From Acidovorax sp. 107 (GTDB taxonomy: Bacteria; Pseudomonadota; Gammaproteobacteria; Burkholderiales; Burkholderiaceae_C): DNA of 64,000 nucleotides. Location: the NCBI RefSeq assembly GCF_003058055.1, contig NZ_QBTZ01000001.1, positions 3,428,001 through 3,492,000 on the forward strand. The letters run 5' to 3'. The number at the start of each line of letters is the position of its first letter. The stretch's first letter is position 1. A program made the translations under genes and the position numbers. The notes beneath the pieces are model-generated. The model ran no database searches, was not told the DNA's origin, and was given only the letters and a program-made list of their open reading frames with translations. Shown here in pieces: positions 44,980-54,052 of this stretch.

Positions 44980-46284
44980 TCAATGGTGCGTATCGTGCCG
45001 CGCGATGTCCAGCAGGTGGTTCACTTCGTCGCGGTGGTTCACGCAATTGCGCTGGTGCCAGCGGCGGATGACCCACATGATGCCCGCCACCACCAGCCCG
45101 AAGGTGGTGATGGCTCCGAACACCGACAGGCCGAGCTTGAGCGACAGGCTGTAGAACGCCCCCAGCCCCAGGATGCAGGCCTGCTCGTTGAAGTTCTGCA
45201 CGGCAATCGAACGGCCCGCACCCATGAGGTTGTGGCCCCGGTGCTGCAGCAGCGCATTCATGGGCACCACCAGATAGCCGCCCAGGCCGCCCAGCACGAT
45301 GAGGAAGGGGATGGCCAGCCAGATGTTGCTGATGAACACCATCAGGATCAGCAACAGCCCCATCGCAATGCCCAGCGGGATCACGCGGGTGGCCATGTCC
45401 AGGCGCATGCGCATCGATGCCACCACGGCTCCCACGGCGGTGCCGATGGCCACCACACCCGTGAGGGCCGAGGCCTGCGTGGTGTTGTAGCCCAGGGCCA
45501 CGGCGGCCCAGGCCAGCACGATGAATTTGAGGTTGCCACCAGCGCCCCAGAAGAGGGTGGTGGTGGCCAGCGAGATCTGGCCCAGCTTGTCGCGCCACAG
45601 GCGGCTGTTGCAGGACCAGAAGTCCGGCAGCAGGTTGAGGGTGTTGGCCAGCACGCTGCGCGAGGGGTCGGCGCGCAGGGGGCGCATCTCGACGCCGGTG
45701 TGGGGGATGCGGGTGTTGAACCACGCGGCCAGCGCGTACACGGCGATCAGCGCTGCAATGGCGGCCTCGGCAGGCGTGTCCACGCCGGTGTCGATCAGCG
45801 GAAAGTCAAAGCCCAGCAGCATGCCCGACAGCTGCTGCCCCACCAGCTGGCCGCCAAACAGCACGCCCAGGATGATCGATGCAATCGTCAGGCCCTCGAT
45901 CCAGCCATTGGCCTTCACGAGCTGGGATGCCGGCAGCAGCTCGGTCAGGATGCCGTACTTGGCGGGCGAGTAGGCTGCAGCCCCCAGGCCGACGACGGCG
46001 TAGGCCATGAGCGGGTGTGAGCCAAACAGCATCATCAGGCAGCCCACTACCTTGATGGCGTTGCTGACGAACATGACCTTGCCCTTGGGCAGCGCATCGG
46101 CAAAGGCGCCCACGAAGGGCGCCAGCACCACATAGAACAATGCGAACATGGGCACCAGGGCCGCGCGTTGCCACTCGGGGGCGCCTCCGGTGCGCAGGAG
46201 TTCCACAGCGGCTACGAAGAGTGCGTTGTCGGCCAGCGAGCTAAAAAACTGCGCCGACATGATGGTGTAAAAACCGCGCTTCAT
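44980..46284 (-). CDS. lplT: Lysophospholipid transporter LplT (MFS)
   Basis: 434 residues, MFS transporter with about twelve helices. LplT-specific stretches: MSAQFFSSLADNALFVAAVE, LAPFVGAFADALPKGKVMFV, GLGAAAYSPAKYGILTELLP, LVKANGWIEGLTIASIILG and NLMGAGRSIAVQNFNEQACI. It flips lysophospholipids across the inner membrane for re-acylation. In enterobacteria it pairs with the acyltransferase Aas; no such gene is adjacent here. It diverges from alr. Confidence 0.95.
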   Translation of the reverse strand: MKRGFYTIMSAQFFSSLADNALFVAAVELLRTGGAPEWQRAALVPMFALFYVVLAPFVGAFADALPKGKVMFVSNAIKVVGCLMMLFGSHPLMAYAVVGLGAAAYSPAKYGILTELLPASQLVKANGWIEGLTIASIILGVLFGGQLVGQQLSGMLLGFDFPLIDTGVDTPAEAAIAALIAVYALAAWFNTRIPHTGVEMRPLRADPSRSVLANTLNLLPDFWSCNSRLWRDKLGQISLATTTLFWGAGGNLKFIVLAWAAVALGYNTTQASALTGVVAIGTAVGAVVASMRMRLDMATRVIPLGIAMGLLLILMVFISNIWLAIPFLIVLGGLGGYLVVPMNALLQHRGHNLMGAGRSIAVQNFNEQACILGLGAFYSLSLKLGLSVFGAITTFGLVVAGIMWVIRRWHQRNCVNHRDEVNHLLDIARHDTHH

Positions 46285-46300
46285 CGAATGGCTGGTGAGA

Positions 46301-46319
46301 GCATCAGTTGGGCTGATGC
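46301..46319. promoter_or_regulatory. 19-base palindrome between lplT and alr
   Basis: GCATCAG, spacer TTGGG, CTGATGC: a perfect 7-bp dyad 17 bases upstream of the lplT start. It could be an operator or an RNA hairpin; no T-run follows. Confidence 0.35.
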
Positions 46320-46440
46320 CCTGTTAAATGTGAGGAACCGTAGCAAGGGACAGGCGGTTATATCACGCGGATAAACGGCCACAGTGCCAGAATCCGGCGC
46401 TGGTCCCCCGGTAAATCCCTCGCTCCATCAGGTCTGTCCC

Positions 46441-47556
46441 ATGCCCCGTCCCATTGCTGCCACCATCCACACCACGGCCCTGCATCACAACCTGGAGCGT
46501 GTGCGCCAGTCGGCACCCGACGCCAAGGTGTGGGCGGTGGTCAAGGCCAATGCCTATGGCCATGGCATCGAGCGCGTGTACGAAGGCCTGCGCGGCGCCG
46601 ACGGCTTTGCACTGCTGGACCTGGCCGAGGCCGAGCGCGTGCGCCACCTGGGCTGGCGCGGGCCCATCCTGCTGCTCGAAGGCGTGTTCGAGCCGCGCGA
46701 CCTGGAACTGTGCTCGCGCCTGGGCCTGTGGCACGCGGTGCATTGCGACGAGCAGATCGACATGCTGGCCGCCCACAAGACGCAGGTGCCCCACCGGGTG
46801 TTCCTCAAGATGAACTCGGGCATGAACCGCCTGGGCTTCACGCCCCAGCGCTACCGCAGCGCCTGGGCCCGGCTCAACGCGCTGCCGCAGGTGGACGAGA
46901 TATCGTTCATGACCCACTTCAGCGACGCCGACGGCCCGCGCGGCATTGCGCACCAGATGGCCGCCTTCAACACCGCGGTGCAGGACCTGCCCGGCGAGCG
47001 CAGCCTGAGCAACAGTGCCGCCATCCTGCTCCACGCGGCCCTGGCCGGGGTGCGCGCCGACTGGGTGCGCGCGGGCATCGTGGTGTACGGCAGCGCCCCC
47101 GACTTCCCCGAGCACAACGCCGGCCACTGGGGGCTGCAACCCACCATGACCCTGTCCACCCGCCTCATCGCCACGCAGCAGCTGCAGGCGGGCGACACCG
47201 TGGGCTATGGCTCGCGCTTCACGGCCGATGGTCCGCTTACCATCGGCATCGCCGCCTGTGGCTATGCCGACGGCTACCCGCGCCACTGCGACACCGGCAC
47301 GCCGGTGCTGGTCAATGGCGTGCGCACGCGCCTGGTGGGGCGGGTGAGCATGGACATGGTGACTGTGGACCTCACGCCCCTGCAGCAAGCGTGCGTGGAC
47401 GCAGGCTTTGGCAGCGAGGTCACGCTGTGGGGCCGGGCCAGCAGCGGTGTGGAGTTGTCCATCGACGAGGTGGCGCAGGCCGCGGGCACCGTGGGTTACG
47501 AGTTGATGTGCGCCTTGGCCCAGCGCGTGCCGGTGGTCGTGGACGGCGGGGCCTGA
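46441..47556 (+). CDS. alr: Alanine racemase
   Basis: 371 residues from ATG 46441. The PLP lysine is in [13 protein letters not shown] near residue 35; the catalytic tyrosine lies in the [27 protein letters not shown] region, and the carbamylated/phosphate-binding residues in [10 protein letters not shown] and [14 protein letters not shown]. It interconverts L- and D-alanine for peptidoglycan. Alr and lplT are commonly adjacent and divergent in betaproteobacteria, as is radA further on. Confidence 0.96.
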   Translation: MPRPIAATIHTTALHHNLERVRQSAPDAKVWAVVKANAYGHGIERVYEGLRGADGFALLDLAEAERVRHLGWRGPILLLEGVFEPRDLELCSRLGLWHAVHCDEQIDMLAAHKTQVPHRVFLKMNSGMNRLGFTPQRYRSAWARLNALPQVDEISFMTHFSDADGPRGIAHQMAAFNTAVQDLPGERSLSNSAAILLHAALAGVRADWVRAGIVVYGSAPDFPEHNAGHWGLQPTMTLSTRLIATQQLQAGDTVGYGSRFTADGPLTIGIAACGYADGYPRHCDTGTPVLVNGVRTRLVGRVSMDMVTVDLTPLQQACVDAGFGSEVTLWGRASSGVELSIDEVAQAAGTVGYELMCALAQRVPVVVDGGA

Positions 47557-47693
47557 CGCCCTCCCTCTCTCTCTGTCTGCCCCGGCGGTTCGCGCAGAAG
47601 TTCACGCAGCTGGCATAGGCCGCGCGCGGGGCGGCCGCAAACTGGTGTGAAATGGCGCCGTCTGTTTGCCACTCCGTGCAGCGCGATCCTTCC

Positions 47694-48563
47694 ATGGCCA
47701 CACCCCGCAGCAATTCCTCCGGTTCCAAGAAAAAAAACAGTTCCACCTGGCGCTCAGTGCGCATGCCGCACCACGGCGCGGTGGCGCGCACCCTGCAGCA
47801 GCGCTACAGCCTGCGCTGGCACGGGTTGCTGATCGGCAGCTTCACGCTGCTGCTGATGTGGGCCGCTTCGCACCTGCAGATGGTGCTGGGCGTGGATTCG
47901 CTGGCGCTGCGGTACTTGATCACGCTGTCGGTGGGCTACATCGGCTATCTGCTGGTGCTGCGCGCCTGGGCGGCGCGGCTGGTGCGGCGGGACGGGCCAT
48001 CGGGCGATGGCAGCAGTGTGGATGTGCCCGACATCTCCTGGCCCAGCGGCAACGGCCCATCGGGGGGCGGCCAGGTGCCCCTGCCGCGCACGGGCGGGGG
48101 CGACTTTGGTGGCGGTGGCGCATCGGGGGACTTCGGGGGCGGGTGGACACAAGGCCTGTCCAGCGGGGGCTCCAGCAGCGACTCCAGCGTGCTGGGCGAC
48201 ATTGCCGGGGGCGCGGCCGATGCGCTGGGCAGCGCCGACGAGGGCGCCGTGGTGGTCGTGCCTGTGGTAGCCATCTTTCTCATTGGCGCGGCGCTGATTC
48301 TGGGCGCGGGCTCGCTTGCCATGCTGTTCTTTGGCTGGGATGTGCTGCTCACGGTGGCGGTGGAGATCGCCTTTTCGGTGGCCACGGCCCGCGCCGCCGT
48401 GGGGGTGGAGCGGGAGGGCTGGCTCAGCGCCGCTGTGCGCCTGACCTGGAAGCCGCTGCTGGGCGCGCTGGTCTGCGCCGTGCTGCTGGGCGCCACCATC
48501 GACCACTTCCTGCCCCATGCGCATTCGCTGCCCGAGGCGTTGCGCGTGATCCAGGGGCGCTGA
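47694..48563 (+). CDS. Membrane protein with glycine/serine-rich linker, unknown function
   Basis: 289 residues from ATG 47694. A basic Ser-rich start (RSNSSGSKKKNSS) precedes two membrane helices (HGLLIGSFTLLLMWAASHL, YLITLSVGYIGYLLVLRAW). A flexible Gly/Ser stretch follows (GGGDFGGGGASGDFGGGW, SSGGSSSDSS), then two or three further helices (VVVVPVVAIFLIGAALILGA, PLLGALVCAVLLGATIDHFL). No domain is known to me. The Gly-rich part resembles the FGGG linkers of TPM-domain and YgcG-type membrane proteins, although no TPM domain is seen. It stands alone after alr. Confidence 0.75.
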   Translation: MATPRSNSSGSKKKNSSTWRSVRMPHHGAVARTLQQRYSLRWHGLLIGSFTLLLMWAASHLQMVLGVDSLALRYLITLSVGYIGYLLVLRAWAARLVRRDGPSGDGSSVDVPDISWPSGNGPSGGGQVPLPRTGGGDFGGGGASGDFGGGWTQGLSSGGSSSDSSVLGDIAGGAADALGSADEGAVVVVPVVAIFLIGAALILGAGSLAMLFFGWDVLLTVAVEIAFSVATARAAVGVEREGWLSAAVRLTWKPLLGALVCAVLLGATIDHFLPHAHSLPEALRVIQGR

Positions 48564-48564
48564 T

Positions 48565-48632
48565 TTGCTCTTTATTTGATAGCTGCCTGGGCATATTGCA
48601 CTAGCGCTTGGGGCAAAAAAGCCTTCAAAAAG
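48565..48632 (+). repeat. R1 repeat copy h
   Basis: TTTATTTGATAGCTGCCTGG, then GCATATTGCACTAGCGCTTG, GGGCAAAAAAGCCTTCAAAA. One of the best-preserved copies. It lies between two convergent genes, where its GCAAAAAAGC end might assist termination. Confidence 0.75.
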
Positions 48633-48657
48633 CGTCGGAAGCGCCTCCGAGGGGCCC

Positions 48658-49149
48658 CTACCGGGAGTGTCGGCCCTTGCCGTAGCTGCAGTCCTCGCCT
48701 GTCTCCAGGGGTGGGAGCGCATCCAGGTTGGACCGCACCCGCGCCAGCAGGGCCAGCAACTGCGCCTGCGTGTCGTCGTCGCAGCCCGCCAGCACCTGGG
48801 TCGACAGGGTCTGCCGCGCGGCCTGCAGGGCCTGGTACAGCGCCTGGCCTTCGGCGCTCAGCGTGAGGCACAGGCTGCGCCGGTCCTCGGCGTGGGGTTG
48901 GCGCTCCAGCCAGCCCTTGTCCTGCAACAGGCCCAGCATGCGCGCCACCTGCGCCTTGTCGGCGCCGCTGTGGCGCACCAGCTCTTTCTGCGTGGCGCCG
49001 GGGTGGCGGCCAATGAAGTTCAGCGCGCGCACTTCGTTGAAGGTCAGGTCCGGGTGCACGGAGGTCATGGCGCGCACCATGCGCGCCCGGTAGGCGTGCA
49101 TCAGGTCGTGCAGGGCTTCAAACACATCGGGGCGGGCGCGTGGGGGCAT
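48658..49149 (-). CDS. MarR-family transcriptional regulator
   Basis: 163 residues from ATG 49149; an upstream TTG at 49176 would read through the operator and is rejected. Winged helix: LTFNEVRALNFIGRHPGATQ, KELVRHSGADKAQVARMLGL, wing LERQPHAEDRRSLCLTLSAEG. The C-terminus is variable and Gly/Lys-rich. It diverges from the siderophore-interacting protein gene, and two perfect 15-base palindromes lie between them, so it is probably autoregulated and controls that reductase. Ligand unknown. Confidence 0.92.
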   Translation of the reverse strand: MPPRARPDVFEALHDLMHAYRARMVRAMTSVHPDLTFNEVRALNFIGRHPGATQKELVRHSGADKAQVARMLGLLQDKGWLERQPHAEDRRSLCLTLSAEGQALYQALQAARQTLSTQVLAGCDDDTQAQLLALLARVRSNLDALPPLETGEDCSYGKGRHSR

Positions 49150-49162
49150 GGCGTGGCTATCG

Positions 49163-49177
49163 GTTGACAAAGTCAAC
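49163..49177. promoter_or_regulatory. MarR operator O1, perfect palindrome
   Basis: GTTGACAAAGTCAAC: perfect 6-bp arms around AAA, 13 bases upstream of the marR start. It shares its arm pattern GTTGA-Y / R-TCAAC with O2. Confidence 0.75.
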
Positions 49178-49195
49178 TGAATGGCGGATGATTTG

Positions 49196-49210
49196 GTTGA
49201 TTAAATCAAC
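49196..49210. promoter_or_regulatory. MarR operator O2, perfect palindrome
   Basis: GTTGATTAAATCAAC: perfect 6-bp arms around TAA, centre 33 bases from O1 (about three helical turns, same face). It lies 10 bases upstream of the reductase start. Confidence 0.75.
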
Positions 49211-49220
49211 ATTTTACGCC

Positions 49221-50030
49221 ATGAACGCACCTCTGCCCCTGGCCGCCACGGCCCCCTCCCTCGCCATCGAGCGCATTCGCCACCCTTTGCTGGGCCGTCA
49301 CCTCCAGGTGGTGCGCCGCACCCAGGTCAGCCCCGGCTTTGTGCGGCTGACCCTGGCCGGCCCCGAGCTGGCGGGGTTTGCGAGCGCCGGGTTTGACGAC
49401 CACCTCAAGCTCATCCTTCCCTCGCCCGGGCAAGACCGCCCCACCTTGCCTACGCTGCAGGATGGCCGCCCCGTGTTTGACGGCCCGCGCCCCACGCTGC
49501 GCGACTACACCCCCGCGCGCTTTGACGCAGCAGCAGGCGAGCTGGACATCGAAGTCGCCCTGCACGACGCAGGCCCCGCCACCGACTGGGCCGCCAGCGC
49601 CACCGTGGGCCAATGGGTGGGCATTGCCGGGCCGCGCGGCAGCATGGTGGTGCCCACGGGCTTCGACTGGCACTGGCTGCTGGGCGACGAAACCGCGCTG
49701 CCCGCCATCGCCCGCCGCCTGGCCGAGCTGCCCGCCAGCGCGGTGGCCACCGTGCGCATCCAGCTGAACAACCCGGCCGACCAGCGGGTGTTGGCGAGTG
49801 CGGCGAAGGTGGACCTGCAATGGGTGAGTGCGCTGCCTACTGCCGTCGAAGCCATGGCGCTGCCGCCCAGCGCGGGCTTTGTCTGGGCTGCAGGCGAACA
49901 CAGCGACATGGCCGCCGTGCGCCGCGCCGTGCTGGCCAAACCGGGTGTGGACCCAAAACGCATGCGTATCTCCGCCTACTGGAAGCGCGGGGCGGCGGAC
50001 CACCACGAAGACCTGGCGAACGCCGCGTAG
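49221..50030 (+). CDS. Siderophore-interacting protein (ViuB-type FAD reductase)
   Basis: 269 residues from ATG 49221. N-terminal FAD-binding barrel (RHLQVVRRTQVSPGFVRLTL, with RDYTPARFD as the R-x-Y-T flavin motif and GPRGSMVVPTGFD), C-terminal NAD(P)H-type domain (WLLGDETALPAIARRLAELP, FVWAAGEHSDMAAVRR, ISAYWKRGAADHHED). Such cytoplasmic reductases free iron from ferric siderophores. MarR control through two operators is unusual compared with Fur control; no Fur box was recognised. No siderophore synthesis genes are adjacent. Confidence 0.92.
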   Translation: MNAPLPLAATAPSLAIERIRHPLLGRHLQVVRRTQVSPGFVRLTLAGPELAGFASAGFDDHLKLILPSPGQDRPTLPTLQDGRPVFDGPRPTLRDYTPARFDAAAGELDIEVALHDAGPATDWAASATVGQWVGIAGPRGSMVVPTGFDWHWLLGDETALPAIARRLAELPASAVATVRIQLNNPADQRVLASAAKVDLQWVSALPTAVEAMALPPSAGFVWAAGEHSDMAAVRRAVLAKPGVDPKRMRISAYWKRGAADHHEDLANAA

Positions 50031-50051
50031 TCGGCACTCGCCGCCTTTCTT

Positions 50052-50939
50052 TCAGCGAAGCAGCGTCAGCGCCGCCGCCTTCTGCACCGCCTGCGTCATG
50101 TGCTGCAGCGCCTGCACATTCAGACGCCAGCACTGCCAGTACAGCGGCACATCCACGGGCTTGTTCGCAATCAGCTCGACCAGGGCGCCAGTCTTCAGGT
50201 CGTCCTCCACCAGCGGGTCGGGCGTCATGCCCCAGCCCAGGCTGGCGCGGGTGGCTTTGACGAACGCGTGCGCCTCGGGCAGCCAGTGCACGGGTGGCGC
50301 GAGCTTGCGGCGCGTGATGCGGCCCACAAAACGCGCCTGCAGCGCATCCTTGCGGTTGAACACCAGCATGGGCGCCTGCGCCAGCGTGGCAGCGTTCACC
50401 CCTTGGGCAAAGTGGCGCTGCATGAAGGCCGGGCTGGCCAGCGCGCGGTAGCGCAGGGTGCCCAGCGGCAGCACCTGGCAGCCCTGCACGGGCTGTGGGT
50501 CGGCCGTCACGGCAGCCATCACGCGGCCCTCGCGCAGCAGGTTGGCCGAATGGTCCTGGTCTTCCACATGGATGTCGAAGGTGATGGCCTGCCCCTCGGC
50601 CGCCTGCGCCATGGCGTGGGGGAACCAGGTGGCCAGCGAGTCGGCATTCACACCAATCGCCAGCCGCGTGGTGCTGTGCTGCCCGCCGCCAATGGTGGCC
50701 AGCGCGTCGGCCTCGCTCAGCGCCACCTCGCGCGCGTGGCGGTACAGCGCTTGCCCGGCCTCGGTGGGCGTGCAGGGCGTGGCGCGGCGCACCAGCACCT
50801 GGCCCACGCGCTCTTCCAGCAGCTTGATGCGCTGCGACACCGCCGAGCGCGTGACATGCAGCACCGCCGCCGCACGCTCGAAGCTGCCCTCGTCGATCAC
50901 CGTGGCAAAGGCATTGAGCTGGGCGGAGTCGAGTGGCAT
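50052..50939 (-). CDS. argP: LysR-family regulator ArgP (IciA-like)
   Basis: 295 residues, normal for ArgP. HTH: LNAFATVIDEGSFERAAAVL, HVTRSAVSQRIKLLEERVG. The effector domain has QHSTTRLAIGVNADSLATWF, typical of ArgP. ArgP senses lysine and arginine and activates the divergently placed exporter gene. Here an ArgO/LysE-type exporter starts 78 bases away on the other strand, the same architecture as lysG-lysE of Corynebacterium and argP-argO of E. coli. Confidence 0.92.
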   Translation of the reverse strand: MPLDSAQLNAFATVIDEGSFERAAAVLHVTRSAVSQRIKLLEERVGQVLVRRATPCTPTEAGQALYRHAREVALSEADALATIGGGQHSTTRLAIGVNADSLATWFPHAMAQAAEGQAITFDIHVEDQDHSANLLREGRVMAAVTADPQPVQGCQVLPLGTLRYRALASPAFMQRHFAQGVNAATLAQAPMLVFNRKDALQARFVGRITRRKLAPPVHWLPEAHAFVKATRASLGWGMTPDPLVEDDLKTGALVELIANKPVDVPLYWQCWRLNVQALQHMTQAVQKAAALTLLR

Positions 50940-51016
50940 AGGTGGTTAGCGATTCTGACGGATCGTTAAAAAGTATAGCTGGCGTCAACAAGACGCAGTG
51001 ACCACAATCCGCACCC

Positions 51017-51625
51017 ATGGTTACCACTGCTTTTGCCCACGGCTTTACGTCCACCGCCCTGCTGATCATGGCCATCGGCGCACAGAACGCCTTTGTGCTG
51101 CGCCAGGGCCTGCGGGGTGAGCATGTGTTGCCGGTGGTGCTGGTGTGTGCCTTGTCCGACGCGGTGCTGCTGCAGGCGGGCGTATGGGGCATGGGTGGTG
51201 TTCTGGCGGCGCGGCCTGAGTGGGCGCAGTTCATGCGTTGGGCGGGGGCGCTGTTTCTCGCGGCCTATGCCGTGCAGGCGGCGGCCCGGGCGCTGCAGCC
51301 AGCGCACCTGCTGGTGTCGGCCAACGGGCCGGGAGCGAGCCTGCGCACCACGGTGCTCACCGTGGTGGCGCTGACCTGGCTCAACCCGCATGTCTATCTG
51401 GACACGGTGGTGCTGCTGGGCACCATGGCAAGCCCCTACCCCATGTGGGGCCGGGCCACCTTTGCAGCGGGGGGCTCGCTGGCCAGCGCGCTGTGGTTTC
51501 TGAGCCTGGGCTACGGCTCGCGCTGGTTGGCGCCAGTGTTTGCGTCGCCCCGGGCTTGGCGGGTGCTGGACGGGAGCACGGCCATCACCATGATGGGGCT
51601 GGCGGTTGCAATGGGTCTAAGCTAA
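51017..51625 (+). CDS. argO: LysE/ArgO-type basic amino acid exporter
   Basis: 202 residues, six helices. Signature: STALLIMAIGAQNAFVLRQG, LRGEHVLPVVLVCALSDAVL, and VALTWLNPHVYLDTVVLLG. These match LysE/ArgO proteins that export lysine or arginine. Divergent from argP, which should activate it. The other LysE-family gene at 10.1 kb belongs to a different branch. Confidence 0.93.
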   Translation: MVTTAFAHGFTSTALLIMAIGAQNAFVLRQGLRGEHVLPVVLVCALSDAVLLQAGVWGMGGVLAARPEWAQFMRWAGALFLAAYAVQAAARALQPAHLLVSANGPGASLRTTVLTVVALTWLNPHVYLDTVVLLGTMASPYPMWGRATFAAGGSLASALWFLSLGYGSRWLAPVFASPRAWRVLDGSTAITMMGLAVAMGLS

Positions 51626-51698
51626 GAAAGATAAGTTCGTTACACAAACGCAGGGTTTGGTTCATAGTGCAGGGCTGACTGATCTGGAGTGACCCTTC

Positions 51699-53279
51699 AT
51701 GCGTTTCAAGACCCTTTTGCTGGCCGCCGCAGTGGCCGCTGCGCTGCCTGTTGCGGCACAGGCCAAGACTTTCCGCTGGTCCCGTTCGGTGGACATCTCC
51801 ACCTGGGACATCCACACCCAGAACGTGGGCGTGAACAACACCATGCACGGCGCGGTGTACGACACGCTGGTGGAATACAACAGCAAGACCTTCAAGCCCG
51901 AGCCGTCGCTCGCCACCGAGTGGAAACTCATCAAGCCCACGCAGCTGCGCCTGACGCTGCGCAAGGGCGTGAAGTTCAGCGACGGCAGCGAGTTCACCGC
52001 CGACGACGCCAAGTTCTCGCTGGAGCGGGCCAAGGCCAAAAGCTCCAACTTCGCTGTCTACACCCAGGGCGTTGACCGTGTGGAGAAGGTCGATGCCTAC
52101 ACCATCGACATCCACTCCGACCTGCCCAACCCCGTGCTGGTGAACCAGCTCACCGAGCTGCGCATCATGAGCAAGGCCTGGGCTGAAAAGAACAAGTCGG
52201 TGGAGCCCAAGGACATCAAGACCAAGGACGAAACCTTTGCCCACCGCAACGCGCTGGGCACGGGCCCCTACCAGCTCAAGCAGTGGACGCCCGACCAGCG
52301 CGTGGTGCTGGAGCCCAACCCGCACTGGTGGGGCAAGGGCAAGTACCCCACCAACCTGACCGAGATCGTCTACACCCCCATCAAGGCAGATGCCACGCGC
52401 ACCGCCGCGCTGCTGTCGGGTGAGGTGGACTTTGTGATCGACCCCAGCCTGCAAGATCTGGCGCGCATCAAGCAGACGCCCAACCTGCAGGTGCTGGAAG
52501 GGCCGGAGTACCGCACCATCTTCCTGGGCCTGGACCAGTTCCGCGACGAGCTGCCCGGCTCGGACGTGAAGGGCAAGAACCCGCTCAAGGACCTGCGCGT
52601 GCGCAAGGCGCTGTACCAGGCCATCGATATCCAGTCCATCCAGCGCGTGGTGCTGCGTGGCCTGGCCCAGCCCACGGGCACGCTGATCGCCAACCAGGTG
52701 AACGGCTGGACCAAGAAGGCCGACGTGCGCTACCCCTACGACGCCAAGGCCGCGCAAAAGCTGCTGGCCGATTCGGGCTACCCCAATGGGTTTGAAGTGG
52801 ACTTTGCGTGCAGCGCGGGCCGCTACATCAACGACGAGCAGCTGTGCCAGGCCATCACCTCGCACTGGGCCAAGGTGGGCGTCAAGGCCAAACTGCGCTC
52901 GCTGCCGTTTGCCACGTATTTCCCGATGATCCAGCGCAACGAGGCCAGCATCTACCTGTTGGGCTGGGGCGTGCCCACGTTCGATGCGTTCTACAGCCTG
53001 CAGTCGCTGGTGCGCTCGCCCGGCGCGGGCGGGGACGGCAACTTCAACCTGGGCCGCTTCTCCGACCCGCAAATGGACGCACTGATCGAGCGCGTGAAGA
53101 AGGAAACCGATGCCACCACGCGCAACCAGCTGATCGAGCAGGCGCTGATCAAGGAGCACGAGCTGGTGTCGCACATTCCGCTGTACAACCAGGTGATTCC
53201 ATGGGCGGGCACGAAGAAGGTGGAGATCATCCACCGCGCGGACAACCGCATCGACTGGCGGTATTTAAAGGTGAACTGA
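51699..53279 (+). CDS. ABC transporter substrate-binding protein, peptide/nickel type (SBP_bac_5)
   Basis: 526 residues from ATG 51699; GGAG at 51686-51689. Signal peptide MRFKTLLLAAAVAAALPVAA, cleavage after AQA. Family segments: FRWSRSVDISTWDIHTQNVG, LATEWKLIKPTQLRLTLRKG, VKFSDGSEFTADDAKFSLER, NALGTGPYQLKQWTPDQRVV, and KDLRVRKALYQAIDIQSIQR. It binds oligopeptides or similar solutes in the periplasm. No permease or ATPase genes are adjacent; the gene is followed at once by a strong terminator, so it is an orphan binding protein. Ligand unknown. Confidence 0.93.
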   Translation: MRFKTLLLAAAVAAALPVAAQAKTFRWSRSVDISTWDIHTQNVGVNNTMHGAVYDTLVEYNSKTFKPEPSLATEWKLIKPTQLRLTLRKGVKFSDGSEFTADDAKFSLERAKAKSSNFAVYTQGVDRVEKVDAYTIDIHSDLPNPVLVNQLTELRIMSKAWAEKNKSVEPKDIKTKDETFAHRNALGTGPYQLKQWTPDQRVVLEPNPHWWGKGKYPTNLTEIVYTPIKADATRTAALLSGEVDFVIDPSLQDLARIKQTPNLQVLEGPEYRTIFLGLDQFRDELPGSDVKGKNPLKDLRVRKALYQAIDIQSIQRVVLRGLAQPTGTLIANQVNGWTKKADVRYPYDAKAAQKLLADSGYPNGFEVDFACSAGRYINDEQLCQAITSHWAKVGVKAKLRSLPFATYFPMIQRNEASIYLLGWGVPTFDAFYSLQSLVRSPGAGGDGNFNLGRFSDPQMDALIERVKKETDATTRNQLIEQALIKEHELVSHIPLYNQVIPWAGTKKVEIIHRADNRIDWRYLKVN

Positions 53280-53293
53280 TCCCCGTCGCAAAC

Positions 53294-53334
53294 AAAGCCC
53301 CGGTGCTTCTGACCTGAAGCACCGGGGCTTTTTT
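53294..53334. terminator. Strong bidirectional terminator between the binding-protein gene and GST
   Basis: A perfect 16-bp stem AAAGCCCCGGTGCTTC with GAAGCACCGGGGCTTT, loop TGACCT, followed by T on the plus strand and preceded by A (T on the minus strand). It serves both converging genes. Confidence 0.93.
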
Positions 53335-53352
53335 GCGTCTGTTGGTGGCGTA

Positions 53353-53976
53353 TCAGGCCATTGCGCGCTGCACCGCCGGGCGCTGCAGCATGCGCTGCGT
53401 GTGTGCAAACACCTTCGGAAACTGGGCAATGTCCACGCCATCGCTGTGCAGCCAGGTGCCGATGGTGAACAGGTAGCCGTCGGCCACCGTGTATTGCTCG
53501 CCCATCACCCACGGGCCCTGGTCCGCGTTCGGCAGGTAGTGGCCTTCGATGAGGTTGAAACACTCCGTCATGTTTTGCGGCACCTTGCGCTGCATGGCCG
53601 CTTGCGCCTCGGGCTCGTCGGCCCAGCGGCTGGCGCGGGGGCGGTGGGCATGGGCGATGTGCACGGTGGACGCGAGGTAGCTGTGGAACTCCTGCAAACG
53701 CGCAAAGCCGTAGGCGTCGGCGGGCGCCAAGCGCGCCTCGGGGAAGCGCTGCGCCACATAGGCCAGCAGCGCGGTCGTTTCGGTCAGCGTGCCGTGCGGT
53801 GTAACCAGCGCGGGCACGCGGCCCTTGGGGTTTACCGCCAGGTACTCGGGCGTGCGTTGCTGGCCAGCGGCGAAGTCCACGCGCACCAGGTCGTAAGGAG
53901 CGCCGGCCTCTTCCAAAGCGATGCGAACAGCCTGCGCGCAGGTGCCGGGGGTGTAGTACAGCGTGAGTTGGATCAT
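53353..53976 (-). CDS. Glutathione S-transferase
   Basis: 207 residues. Thioredoxin-like N-domain: QLTLYYTPGTCAQAVRIALE, VNPKGRVPALVTPHGTLTET with the cis-proline VPAL and Glu-Thr glutathione contacts. The helical C-domain contains ADGYLFTIGTWL. The Thr-Pro-Gly-Thr-Cys active-site start resembles beta-class GSTs. It conjugates or reduces with glutathione; substrate unknown. The gene lies between the terminator and R1 copy i. Confidence 0.9.
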   Translation of the reverse strand: MIQLTLYYTPGTCAQAVRIALEEAGAPYDLVRVDFAAGQQRTPEYLAVNPKGRVPALVTPHGTLTETTALLAYVAQRFPEARLAPADAYGFARLQEFHSYLASTVHIAHAHRPRASRWADEPEAQAAMQRKVPQNMTECFNLIEGHYLPNADQGPWVMGEQYTVADGYLFTIGTWLHSDGVDIAQFPKVFAHTQRMLQRPAVQRAMA

Positions 53977-53982
53977 GGTTGA

Positions 53983-54048
53983 TATGCTATGAATTAAATA
54001 GCTGCTTGCGCATATTTCACTAGCGCCTGCAGCCGATATTGCTTGAAC
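53983..54048 (+). repeat. R1 repeat copy i
   Basis: GAATTAAATAGCTGCTTGCG, then CATATTTCACTAGCGCCTGC, AGCCGATATTGCTTG. It lies in the 76-base gap between GST and panE. Confidence 0.8.
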
Positions 54049-54052
54049 TGGA

